A stretch of DNA of 64,000 nt. It comes from Pyrocephalus nanus. Its lineage: Eukaryota > Chordata > Aves > Passeriformes > Tyrannidae. The notes under the pieces were generated by a model. That model made no database searches and had not been told where the DNA came from. It saw only the letters and a list, made by a program, of their open reading frames with translations. Numbering within the stretch: position 1 is the stretch's first letter; every line of letters begins with the position of its first letter. Below, piece by piece: positions 12,671-23,462 of the stretch. Both the position numbers and the translations under genes were made by a program. Location of the stretch: positions 36,221,425 through 36,285,424 of the forward strand of contig CM076266.1 of assembly GCA_038380795.1 (NCBI GenBank). Reading direction: 5' to 3'.

Positions 12671-13147
12671 GGGGGGAGCTGTGCCCGGGCCGGGGCTGTG
12701 GGCTGAGGCGGGCAGCGCACGGGGGACTTCCCGCCCTGTCCGGCGGGCGGAGCGATCCGCCCTCGGGCCGTGCGGCGGGAGCGGGCGGGAAGCGGCGCTA
12801 CCCCCGCGGCTCGCCGGGCTCGGGCTGGGCTCGGGGCTCGGCGCCGCCGCTCGGAGGAAGAGGAAGTGGCCGCGGCCCCCGGCCGGGCTGAGCGCCGAGC
12901 GGAGCCGCCGCCCCCGGGCTGCGCCGCACAAACTTTGTGCCGGGCGGCGGGGCCGTGTGGCGGCGCGGCGCTGCCCCGGCACCTCCCTGTCGCGGAGCCG
13001 AGGGGGGAGCGGCCCCAGAGCGCGGCGGGCGGGCACGGGCGGCAGCCGGAGGAGGAGGAGGAAACGCTGTCAGCGGGGCCGGCCGTCTCCGCCCGCCGGG
13101 CATCCTTCAGCACCGCCGGGCTGCGCTTCGCCCGCCGCCTGCCCCAG
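12671..13147 (+). other. RFTN1: Candidate RFTN1 non-coding exon 1 (5' UTR), start uncertain
   Basis: A likely splice donor, CCCCAG followed by GTACCG, places the end of exon 1 at 13,147 and the intron from 13,148. The start shown is only the left limit of the CpG island past the CR1; true initiation is probably well inside. The stretch 12,671-13,147 has no ATG in any + frame, which suits a leader without upstream start codons. In mammals RFTN1 also begins translation in exon 2. Other GT sites in the island cannot be excluded as the donor, and cDNA would settle this. Confidence 0.5.
12858..12869 (+). promoter_or_regulatory. ETS/PU.1-like binding motif
   Basis: The bases AAGAGGAAGTGG match the core and 5' flank of the PU.1 (SPI1) class of ETS sites, in the upstream half of the CpG island. 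PU.1 drives many B-cell and myeloid genes, and raftlin is known from those cells, so the site is plausible. A single 12-base motif in purine-rich DNA can occur by chance, and a generic ETS factor such as GABPA could use it instead. Confidence 0.35.
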
Positions 13148-16100
13148 GTACCGCCGCGCACCCCTCCGGCCCGGCGGGCAAACTCGGCGAGGGGGCGGGA
13201 GGGGGTTGCTGCTGGGCAGGGTCGGCGCGGAGAGAGGAACACCGCTTCGGAGCTCCGGCTCGCCCCGGTGCTCTGGCTCCCGAAGTTCGGAGCGGGGCGC
13301 GGGCTGGCCCGGCGTGCCCGGGTCTGGAGGGGCTACTGGAGACCCGCGCGGGGCACGGAGGGGCACTGCCTGCTGCCCGCTTCCCGGCGGGTCGCGGTCT
13401 GTGCAGCCGCTCCAAAGGGTCCGCCTGCCGCGGTCCTGCCGAGGGGCCGGAGCGGAACCCGCCCGGGAAGGCGCCGTCCTGTCAGCCCGTGTGTGCAGAG
13501 AGCCCTGGGCTCGGCCGGGGTGGACCGCAGGCGGCAGTGCTGGCGGTCTCTCCCAGCCAGCGCGGGTGTCCGTGTCCAGCCGTGGCCGCCGTGGGGCAGA
13601 GCCGGGAGCGGAGCTCCGAGAGGAGCCGGGTGTCCGCCCGCCCAGCCCGGCGCCCTCCTACATGCCGGGCACCTGGAGGCGGCGGTGCCGCGGCGTGCTA
13701 CCGTGTGGCTGGCTGGGGTTTGGGCTTTCACAGTCGCGATCTTCTAGGTTTTTTTGCCGTTTTAAGTTCTTGATACTGTTCCAGCACGTTTTTCTTGGAA
13801 TGTAAAGAGGGGCAGGATGACCGTGGGTCAGCATTTGTACGTCTGAGTATGAAATACATCCCTGGTTTATCTGAATTCTTGTCAGAGCAGCCTCTTCTCA
13901 CAGCCTGTGGGTTTCTGGAAAAGGGGAATTTAGTTGGATTGACTTTTAGAGCTCTTCTGTGGTACTTTCAGCGTAGTCTCATAATTAATAGGAGACATTT
14001 GTTCTCCATTACGCCTGAGCGTGCTTCCCTCCGGAGCGCTTCCAGCTCGGACCCAGGGAAAGAGCTGAACCGGAGGCTGATGTGTGGCAGGATGGGGAGC
14101 GGTGCTGGAGCCCACTTGTGGTCTTGTTGGGGGTGGCTGTTGTGCTAAAGCGATTGCTGGATTTAAAATGATAAAAATATAATCATACCTGACAGAATGT
14201 TCTTTAATGTTTTCAGCCAAAGTTTGAAGCTGTGATATGATTGTATACCGCTTCTGTTTTTATTCCCTTTAAAAAAAAATGGTTTTATTTATATATTTAG
14301 TAGGAGAATAACACTAACAAGACTTAGCTGATCTCAAGCTTACAAGGGGAAATCTTTTTGTACATCTACTTTTATGTTTTATTTTTAATTAATCCAGTCC
14401 ATTTCAGCTTCTAGTATTGAATAACAAGTTGCTGCCAATCACAATGCTAATGGTCACATTTAATTTCTGGTCATATTTAATTTCTGTTTTCTGTAAGGAA
14501 AAAGAAAGATCTCAGAATGAAGGTTTATTTTAGGAATCTGACTTAGCCTCAAGTTAGTTACATTAGACAAGGGGCTTTCCACCCCGTGAGTGCTGGCATT
14601 CCCTGTTCTGAGAATGAGAATGTAGCATGAAATGAGTATACAGCTGTGATTAAATACCTAAGGGAGTTCTGAGCTGTGGTACTGAGAAATGCAAATACCA
14701 TATTGGGTATAATGAAGTAGCCTCAGACTCTGTGGTGTAAAAGCTGGAGTTATAGACTTGTGAAGAAAAAAAATCAGAATTGATGAAGTCTGTATTTAAA
14801 GTAAGTAAAAAGTATTAGCATAGCTAGTGTTCCATCCCCAGCTTCATGTTACATCTCCCAGCTTCACACCTGGCACCAGTGATCCACTTTTTCCCTCAGT
14901 CAGTTGGCTGGGGTTTTGCTCCATGGCAAACTGGCAAAAGGCAGTAAGCATGGGACTGTCGAGTTTGTCTAGATTTGTATTTTACCGTAGTTTTACTCAC
15001 TGTCCTGAAGCAGCTATGCATACATTGCTATATGCATCTGTTTTTCATACCTGTTTTCTGTGTATTCAGAGTGGTTTGGGGTTAACTTTAAAGGAAAGTT
15101 GGATTCATAACTAACATTCTCATGCATGCTTTCGTCAGGTTCATTCAGTCTTTATTTTCTAGACAAAAAATGTTAGCTGCTGTGATTTTCCCTTATGTTT
15201 TTGAGAGTAGTTCTTTAGTCCTTAGCATTTCTGTAGTCTTCTGTCTTCATGTGGAGGCAACTTGCTTGAACATTTGCATATAGTTTTTTTGGTATAAATT
15301 TTACCTGTGCCTTGTTCAGTGACGTCAACACTTTGTTATCTTGACCAGAAATACCCTGTGTGAAATTATTTCCTGGAAGTATGAGGTACTATTTGAATCT
15401 TTTGCTGCACTGAAAGACAGCATCGTGGTATCGCCAAGTATGAGATATTGTGGATGAGCTTTACAGGGGGATGTGGGTTGGTTAGGAAGCAAGGATCTCC
15501 CACCAGCCTACTGTTCTTCAGATTGCTCCCCAGCAGTAGCACAACTTGACTTCCTCAACCACTAGTTCTCCCTGATCCTGTTTCCTCTTCTTCCTCCCAC
15601 CCTCTTCCCCACGTGCACACACACAAGACCCAGCTTTGTTCCCCTAGAGAGGGTTAAGTGTGGCTGATGGCAGCCCCTGGTTACGGGCAGGAAGCCCACA
15701 GAGTTGGCCTGGTGGACCTGCAGGCCCAGGGACAGCACAGAGCAAAGTAAGTGTGTGTTATACAGGGCAGCAGAGTTGAGCCCACATCAGTGTTTCGAAC
15801 ACTGCAGTAAGGACAATAGCACCTAATAAGAGTTTGTTGAAACCACATTATCATGGTGGCGTGTTATTTGACGTGCTGCATGCTAGGGCTGTGCTTTCTT
15901 TGTGACTTGTGTATACAAGACTTGTCGAGGTAGTCTGTTCTAACTTTACTGAATACATATCATATTTATCAGGTATTATTTTGTTTTCTTCCTAAAGCTT
16001 AGAAACTCTTGAGGCTAGACTAGCAATTGTCTTAATTGGCCAAATTATGTTTTCCTCCATTTTTTTTTGTGTAGTCAGTACATTTTCTTGTCTCCCAGGG

Positions 16101-19100
16101 AGATAGCACCAAACCAGATGCAATAGTTTGGTTTTTAATTGTAGAAATGCATTTTGTTATGACAGGGCATCCAGAGTTCTTGGTATGAGTCCAGGTTAGT
16201 CCTGATTTGTGTTCTGCTTCTGTTGAGTTGTGCTATCTTTGGCCTCTCCAACTTGCCTTGGCTTCTGGCACATTTCATTTCATGCTGGTGTTTCTTGATC
16301 CGAGACTATAGTTTCCTCTGCTCAACTTTGTTCCTGTCCCTTGAAAGCTCTCTGCTTGTTCTACCTTTCCTTCTTTATTAAATAATTCATCTTGCTGTGT
16401 CTGGAAACCTTCTACGAATCCTCTTGTCACTTCCTTGGGTTCCAAGTTCTGCAGACACTTATGTTATAGTTTAAACATGATCCAGACCTTCCCTGTGCTC
16501 ATGTTTTCCTGTTCGTTCTTGTTCATCTCACTAATGAATTCTTTAGTTTTTGGGATTTGCTTTTTGAAATTGAAAACCTTAATTGCAGATTTACTTGGGT
16601 TGCTCTGCAGTTTAATTTAAATCAAATCAATCATAAAGGATAAATCTGGGATTATTCTTTCACCAACCTTTCTGTAAGCTGAGATTTAGTTATCAGCCTC
16701 AAGTCTAAAATCTGGGCAACACTGGTCAAATTCGTAAGTATATGGTGAAAAAAATTGGTCAGCTGAAACATCCAACAATAGATGGTACTATTGGCAATTA
16801 TGGGATTTATGGTAATTATTCCTTGTATTTTCAAAATAAGTATTTAAGAATCTTTTGAATTTTTTGGTAAACTTTAGTTACTTAAACTAAAAAAATCCTT
16901 CCCCACAAATAAAAATTATTGCAGTATTTATTAAGTATATGCTTACATACTTTCCTCTGGGGTAATACCTACTTGGTATTCTTTTTTTTTCAAACGTATC
17001 TCTTGGTAAGGAATTTCCCTCTTAAACAGTGTAATGTCAGAAAAAACCTGTGCAGTGGTAAGCCAGGGCAGGAAAAATGGGGATATGTCAGGAGCAGGGC
17101 TCTGTTCTAGGAACCGACAAAGGATCATCCTGGTGTACTATTTTGCTTTCTTTGTTTGCTTGTACACCCACTTTGTCACGTCTGATGTTCTTAATTCTTT
17201 GCTTCAGTTGTACTGTTTTTTGTCTTGTTATTCTTCCTCTGCTTCATTGCTTCAACTATTCTAGGAAAGGGACTTGACCATAATTTGCAAGCTGTCTCAG
17301 GGTTTGTTTAGAGCTGAGTGGGGCACTAAACACTCTGTTTTTTTGTGGAGTGGGAAGGATGCAAGAATTAAGTGACCACATGCCAGCAAGTGAACTGAGC
17401 ATGAAGTGCTTATTATGTTGAAAATGGAAAGATCAGGATTGCAGGAGTGAGGGTTTAAGAAAATAAGCATGTCTCATTACTGCACAACAAATGTGAAGTC
17501 CTGTAATTATTTGTAAATGCCTTCTAGCATCCCTATGAGGTACCTAAGTATTACCCATGGAAGGAGGAATGAGGATGAAAGGTTTTAAACAAAATCAGGA
17601 GAGAAAACCTATTAATACATTGCAGTTATCTTGTTTCCCAGCTGCTGCACTCATCAGTAAGAATAGTATATTCCATAATTTTGTGAAAGGAACTTTAGCA
17701 GTAACTTATGTATTTTAAAAAATAATTTCATTATAAAGCTTACAGAAAGCAGTCACTAGTCCTGGACAATAAACGCTGTAAAAATACTAATGCAAGAAAA
17801 CTTGTTTTCACTAACTGTGCTTAAAAACAAGCTGACTAGCATGAATTGTCCGTATATCACGTTGTAAATACTAAAATTACCTTGGTTCTATTTCAGATGG
17901 TAGTGTATTACATTTATACGTTTGTTAGAATATTCTATCTAATGCTATATACTTAGCAGTTGACTCTTATAAGTATTTAAAAGAATTGCATCAGAATTCT
18001 TTTCAAATCATCTCCCTAAGTAATCATCAACACAATGCATTGATACAGTTGAAATAAACTATTTAGCCAAAATGTACTTAATTGATAAAAATCCCTTAAA
18101 TTACTTACTCTGGTAATCTAGTCAAGCTTCCATTATCCATGTGGTTCTGTTATATTTCAGTGTAATTTTCATTATTATTCCTTGAAGATAAATTGTTAGG
18201 GAGTTTCATGAAAGGATGGATCAATAAATCAGAAAATTAGTTTCATTTGTTCCCCAAAACCTCCAAACAGAAAATCAGATCGAAGGCAAGGGTGTTTTTT
18301 TTCCTCTTCCTTTTCTTTGTGCTCTTTTCCTGCTGAAAAGCAATCCTGAGGCCTGAGTTACTATTAACAAGAAAATAAGTTGTTAGCTACATGGTGTTAT
18401 TTTATCCTTGTTGTTCTTTGCTAATTCTGAACTTGTTGTATTTCTTCTATTTTGGACACGCGCTAGCAATGTGAGAAAGCAAACCCAAGCTGCAGAGGGT
18501 ATTTTAGAAAGCTTAGGTTCAGAGATCATTAGTTAAGAGCTCTGTGCATCTCTATAAAAGCTGTAAAAATTCCCTTGTTGTATTCAAGATACACTCATTG
18601 TTGTGGATCGCAGAGGTGATTAAAAATGGAAATGCTTTTGATTTTTTTTTTTCTTGCTGAGTACAATTTGTTGTAAATTTTTGGCTTTTTTCATGGCAAA
18701 GGATGATACCAGTTTCCATAAAACCTGTTTTGGGAAGGAATGTTCAGGGAGAGGTCATGTGCTGTGCTAGAGCGGGTTTCTGTCCTGTTCTTCCAGATGC
18801 TCCACAGAGCTCCTCTACTCCTGAAATTCACGAAGGAGGACGGTAATGAGGAGGAGGAGGTGGCAGCAACAGGCTTCTTCTGTGGCTTGCAAGTTGGGCA
18901 TTTGCTTGGGTTGTATGAATTCTGGGTTATGTTTTTGAACTCAGTTTGCAGAAGCAAGCTGCTCCTTCCCTAAACAGTGAAGGCCTTTGCTGTCATTGAC
19001 AAGGGGAACTTAAGATTTAATTGACTAGGCTTTGCTGTTGTTCAGCAACTCATCGTACCTTCTATTTTTGATGCTTTTCAGAATTTAAGTGAGATACAGA

Positions 19101-21699
19101 CTAAAAAAACCCAATCTGCTGTTAGATTTGGGTTTCAGTTCTAGTTTTATCATCACATGGCTGAACACATGAAAAATTTGAGATTAACAAGATCATAAAG
19201 CATGTGGAAGATTAATTTGCGATCTGAGTTTATTGACAGAATTAGTTTTTCTGGCACGTGTAGTTGTAAGAGCCCATAGCTAAATCTTGATTTTAGTGGT
19301 TAATATTCTTTGTTAGATGTTACTTTTTGAAGGTATTTCTTGTAAGTAAGGAACTTGTGACTTGATAATTAATTTTTGCATTCATGAGAAAGAAAATGTG
19401 TGTCCTAGAACCTACTGCAGAGCAGAAATAATTTGAAAATTTGGCAGTGTTTTTGAAGAATTGTTTTTCATTTTACTAAAAAATCGATATTAGTGATATT
19501 TTGTTTTAATATGAGTAAAAAAAAAAAAAGTGGAATTCACATGCAAGTATAGAAAGCCAGGATAAATATATGTTGTACAATAACCTTAAACAAGCCTTAT
19601 AGCAAAACAATATACCTACTGAATAAGTAGATTGAAATGGGTTTAGATTACTTTGAATACATCGTGATGAATATTTCTTACAGCACTCTTTGATAACTGA
19701 ATGTAGAAGATTAATAAGGTGAATAATGTCCTGTTGGCAACTGAATTTGTAACTGAAAAGCAAGGAGATATTGTCAGACAATGGTGGGAAGACTCTGAAC
19801 AGCACTAACTTTGCTGCAAATGAAAGGAAGAGGTTAATAACTAATGTTAGAAGTCTTTGGAAGGCTATAAAGCAAGCTGTCTCAGTAGGAAGTTTGTGGG
19901 ATAACTTTGAGCAGAATTTGGTGATTCAGTAATGAGTTGTCATACACACATCACCAGTATTTTTGAGGAAACAAAAAACTATTCATACATTTCTAGAATT
20001 ACTTTAATACTTAGACTCCTGTATTCAAGTAGGAACTTTATTTTTTAAGATTTATTTTCTACTGCTGTAGCACTTGCCATCCTAATTACTGTGGAAAAGG
20101 TTGTGATGCTGTGAAGCTTAATTTTTTTCTCTTGAGCCCTCATTTTTTTTAAGAGAAAACATCCTTTTCCATCATCCTATTCCATATGTGTACTCTTAAG
20201 TATCATGTGTCTATACTTAATAAAATGCGAGGAAGCATTTTTCTTCAAAGATATTGACTGAAGTTTTAGCCAAGCAGCACAAAGATTAAAATCAGTCTTC
20301 TAGTAAGCAATCACTAGGGAATTAGCACGAAAAAAAAGGGCATTTTCAGTCCATTCCCAGTTGGGCAGGTATCTCCATGCTGAATGGCTTGTGGGTTGTC
20401 AGTGTTTGCAGAGGTCATTGCTCCCATGGGAAATGAGGGTGGACCAGTTTTTCTCCAAAGGGCTGACGAAATGCTTGCTGGAGAGGCACAGGAGTGTCTG
20501 TGGCTGCTGCTGGAAGCACAGGCTTGTATTTCCTAGCACTTTCACCCCAATTTAGGAAAGAATGCAAAACTCTCCACAATGGGAAATACTGAGTCCCTGA
20601 GGCCTCCTTCTGCTGCCATCACTCTCTGAAGAGTCCTGTGGATTTCAGGCTATTTGTATGACCAAAGGTTGCAGGCACTGTGGCCTAATGACCTCTGAAA
20701 TGGAATTTTTTTTCCTTATGAAATGCTGTCCTGTGTACTTAAGATGTATAAGAATTACTGGCTTATTGCTGAAACAGGAAATTTGATGCACTTTCTAATA
20801 CTTACTGCTATCTTAATTCCTCACTGGCACAAGTACACTGGATATATTCTGTTACAGTTCGTGCAAAAATGCCTATTATCTTGTTAGGCTCATTAATATG
20901 CAATAGATGTTTATGTATTAAAATAAATAACATTTTAAATTGAAGCTAATAATATGGCACAGGCAAACAAAAGAACCTCCTGTATATACAAAGATGGTAG
21001 TGCTTGTCATTACCAAAAAAAAAAAAAAATGGTAGAAAGTATCACTTTGGGAAAATAAAAAGATCCCAAAGATTTCCAACCTTAAGTGCCCAATGAGAAA
21101 AAAAAAAAGTCCCAAACCTTGATTTCACTGGTAGAAATTGTTAAAAATAAAGTAGTTTTTACTTTTCTCTCAAAGTAATCGGGGAAGGTTGCTTTCTGTT
21201 GGATGAATCCACTGAATACTGAAACTTCAGGAACGCATGTGATACATCACCCACTTTTCTTGATGCTGCAGGTCTTTCTAGCAAAGGTTTTTTTCTGTTT
21301 CCAGGTTCTGTGTGATCAAATATTTACTGTGTTGCTTTTTTCAAGTTTGGTGTATTGGTCAGTCCAGTTTTGATCTATTTATTAGTGACTTTGCAAGGAG
21401 ATATGGGTGTGCATTTTTGGACTGCAGATGATCAGAAGGTGGATGGTATTGTTGAGCCTGGAAAGACTTCCAGCTCTTTCTTTGAGGAGTGCAGGAGAAT
21501 GGGATAAGATTATTACTGAGCAGTAGAAATGTAAAGAAATACAGCAAAGTTCTGAGGTATGAGTTGGAGACTTCTCAGTTAGCTGTGTTGGATAAAAATA
21601 AAGAGAAACAGGTTCTTTGTCTGCTGGGAAGTTGATGGTAAACTGTGAACATGATGATTCAGCTGTGAATGAAGATCTTAGGTGCAGTAGGTGTGTTAT
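13148..21699 (+). other. RFTN1: RFTN1 intron 1, main part
   Basis: This begins with the last 580 bases of the CpG island, then turns abruptly into AT-rich DNA after about 13,740. No exon was recognised. A short frame at 13,795-14,148 and one at 16,435-16,620 have no family resemblance. Simple runs include poly-A or poly-T near 14,272-14,279, 19,517-19,529, 21,015-21,029 and 21,098-21,108. A pyrimidine-rich tract lies near 15,580-15,610. Confidence 0.6.
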
Positions 21700-22090
21700 T
21701 TGCAACAGAGACAGGGAAGCATCAATGTTATTTTAATAAGCCTTGTTAAGATCTCATTTTGAGCATATGGTCACCTGTGTTTATGTAGAGAAATAAGAAC
21801 AGTGATGCAAATGAGAGTGAGTGGGGTGGTGAAGGGAACAGAGATCCTGTCTTGGAAACGGCAGAAAAGAACTTGAGAGCATTTATCCTACCAAAATATG
21901 CTAAGGGATTTGGTAACTACTACTAAGAATGATTTCACAAGGAAATATGAGGGAGTGAAAAAATGTATAAAAGTTAGAGCTTTGATAAAAGTAAGTATAA
22001 ATAAATTTCTTCAAGTAGATTTCAAATATGTTGGGGCTGGAAATTTGACTTAACTTTCTAAGCATTTTGGGGGATGGACCTGTGGCATAA
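21700..22090 (+). mobile_element. Ancient CR1/L3-like LINE remnant (tentative)
   Basis: The order of landmarks resembles the 3' ORF2/UTR of an old CR1 or L3 lineage. A segment near 21,735-21,780 reads like the family's 'aagacctcattttgagta...ttttggtcacctgtgtt' region. It is followed by a segment like 'gcaaaaatgattagaggaatggaaaacctgtctta' near 21,805-21,870, and a segment like 'ttatcctaccaaaa...' near 21,885. Similarity is low and was judged by eye, so this is a suggestion. It would be much older than the CR1 copies upstream of the promoter. Confidence 0.5.
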
Positions 22091-23306
22091 GCTTGCAAGC
22101 AGCTCTTTGGAGATGGGGAATCTGGACAAGGTTTTCACTTTCTGCTTCAGGTTTATTAACTGTCAGGGTAAAGGCAGCCCTAGTCTGTGACTGAAGTTTT
22201 TTGTGTGCTCGGTGCTGTACATCAGAGGTTGCAGGGAGGCTGTAACACTGATCTTCCTGATGCTCCATGCGTTGTGTTTACACTGAATGGATCCCATGCC
22301 TTGAGGGGTATAGAATGGCCTGTGGGAGCCACTCTGTCACTACTGAGTGTTAATTCTGCATTTTCCTCCACATCCCAAAACATGAATTTCTAAATGTAGG
22401 TGGAGGCAGGATGCTGAGTGGGTTGAAATTAAGAACCTCAGGTGCCTACTTGGTCTGTCTTTATTGTTTCATAGTTGCTGCTGGTTGAAATATTTTGCTT
22501 CAGTCCCACCAGTGCTGGTGAGAGGAATGAAAAAGTTTGGATCATCTGAATATTTTCACCAGGCAATTATTTCATTCTTTCATACTCAGATAAGCCGTAA
22601 TGTGCAGGATATTGAGAAACATTTAATGTGTAGCAGGAGTGGTTGTCAGGAGTAATCCTTTAAAATCTTGTGGACTAGAGAACTGGATTTATCTAGTCCA
22701 GTTCTGTAGCCATGTGCCTCTTTTGTTTTGAACATAGCTTCTGGAAAGTGCCATTATTTCCTGTGGTTTACCTAAAAAAATGAGCCGTGAGAAAGTGAGT
22801 TTGTTTTGTAAATGCTGATAGTTCTCTGCAGACCTGCTTTTTCCATTGAATTAGAAGGCTAGATACTTATTTTAATGTTACAGAGATCTGTGTAATGCTT
22901 AATACTAGCTGCTCTCATAGTAGTTGCATATATAGAAATTGTTATTAAGTTGTCAACCTTTATATTAGCAAGTTATTTTGGATTTTCAGCTACTTTTTAT
23001 AATGGAATATATGTCTTCCAGAGCAGACTATTGAATACATTAGAAAGATGCAAAATACATGCATTAAACTGTCAATTTTCCAATAAAATAATAGCATGCC
23101 TTAGGGTTGATATGAGTAGTATATACTTCAGTTACTATCTGAACATTTATTTAATTATACTATTTCATGTAGTTTGTAGTAAGCTTCTATTTAAAATTAA
23201 AAATCACCATGATGTTCTAGTCTAGGGCATGAAACTAGGAAGAAAAAAGTAAAAATTAATCATGTTTATGCATTTTTCTTTTTCCATTTCCCTATCTTTG
23301 TATCAG
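22091..23306 (+). other. RFTN1: RFTN1 intron 1, 3' part with acceptor
   Basis: No separate element was recognised. The intron ends with a clear pyrimidine-rich tract from about 23,272 and an AG acceptor at 23,305-23,306. Confidence 0.65.
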
Positions 23307-23317
23307 GAGCTGCTGAA
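23307..23317 (+). other. RFTN1: End of RFTN1 5' UTR in exon 2
   Basis: Eleven non-coding bases lie between the intron 1 acceptor and the start codon. The acceptor is preceded by a pyrimidine-rich tract from about 23,272. The location of this boundary is inferred from consensus and has not been confirmed by cDNA. Confidence 0.75.
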
Positions 23318-23462
23318 ATGGGTTGTGGTTTGAACAAACTGGAGAAGCATGATGAAAAACGACCTGGTAATATCTATTCAACTTTGAAGAGGCCCCAGGT
23401 AGAAACCAAGATAGATGTTTGCTATGAATATCGATTCTTGGACTTCACAACACTAAATGATA
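23318..23462 (+). CDS. RFTN1: Raftlin (RFTN1), first coding exon (partial CDS)
   Basis: Raftlin is a lipid-raft protein on the inner face of the plasma membrane, reported to support B-cell-receptor signalling and, in myeloid and dendritic cells, uptake that feeds TLR3/TLR4 signalling. This exon encodes residues 1-48 plus one base of codon 49. It begins Met-Gly-Cys-Gly: Gly2 is the N-myristoylation site and Cys3 the palmitoylation site once Met is removed. The next residues (LNKLEKHDEKRPGNIYSTLK) are almost identical to human RFTN1 as I remember it. The exon probably starts at 23,307 after a strong AG acceptor and ends before GTAAGT at 23,463. The start codon has G at -3 and G at +4, a good Kozak context, and no ATG precedes it in the exon. 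A cysteine at residue 35 replaces the serine I recall in human. Skipping this exon would remove the start codon and the membrane anchor. The assignment is firm; RFTN2 fits less well. Confidence 0.95.

Larger units (their letters stand above)
12655..13730 (+). promoter_or_regulatory. RFTN1: CpG island, probable RFTN1 promoter
   Basis: About 1.1 kb of very GC-rich DNA with abundant CpG, bounded abruptly by a CR1 on the left and AT-rich intron on the right. GC-box-like GGGCGG/CCGCCC motifs are frequent (for example around 12,729-12,795 and 13,024-13,030). No TATA box is apparent, which fits a dispersed-initiation, broadly active promoter. The placement fits RFTN1: the first coding exon lies about 10 kb downstream on the + strand, and a consensus-like splice donor sits inside the island. 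The exact transcription start cannot be read from sequence. Long open frames here on both strands (up to 384 codons) reflect the scarcity of stop codons in GC-rich DNA and are not genes. Confidence 0.85.

Noticed and set aside
12651..13805. Very long open frames on both strands across the GC-rich block (up to 384 codons on +, 251 on -)
   Set aside because: They lie in a CpG island where stop codons are rare, overlap each other in several frames, start at non-ATG codons in part, are rich in Arg, Gly, Pro and Ala, and match no family I know.
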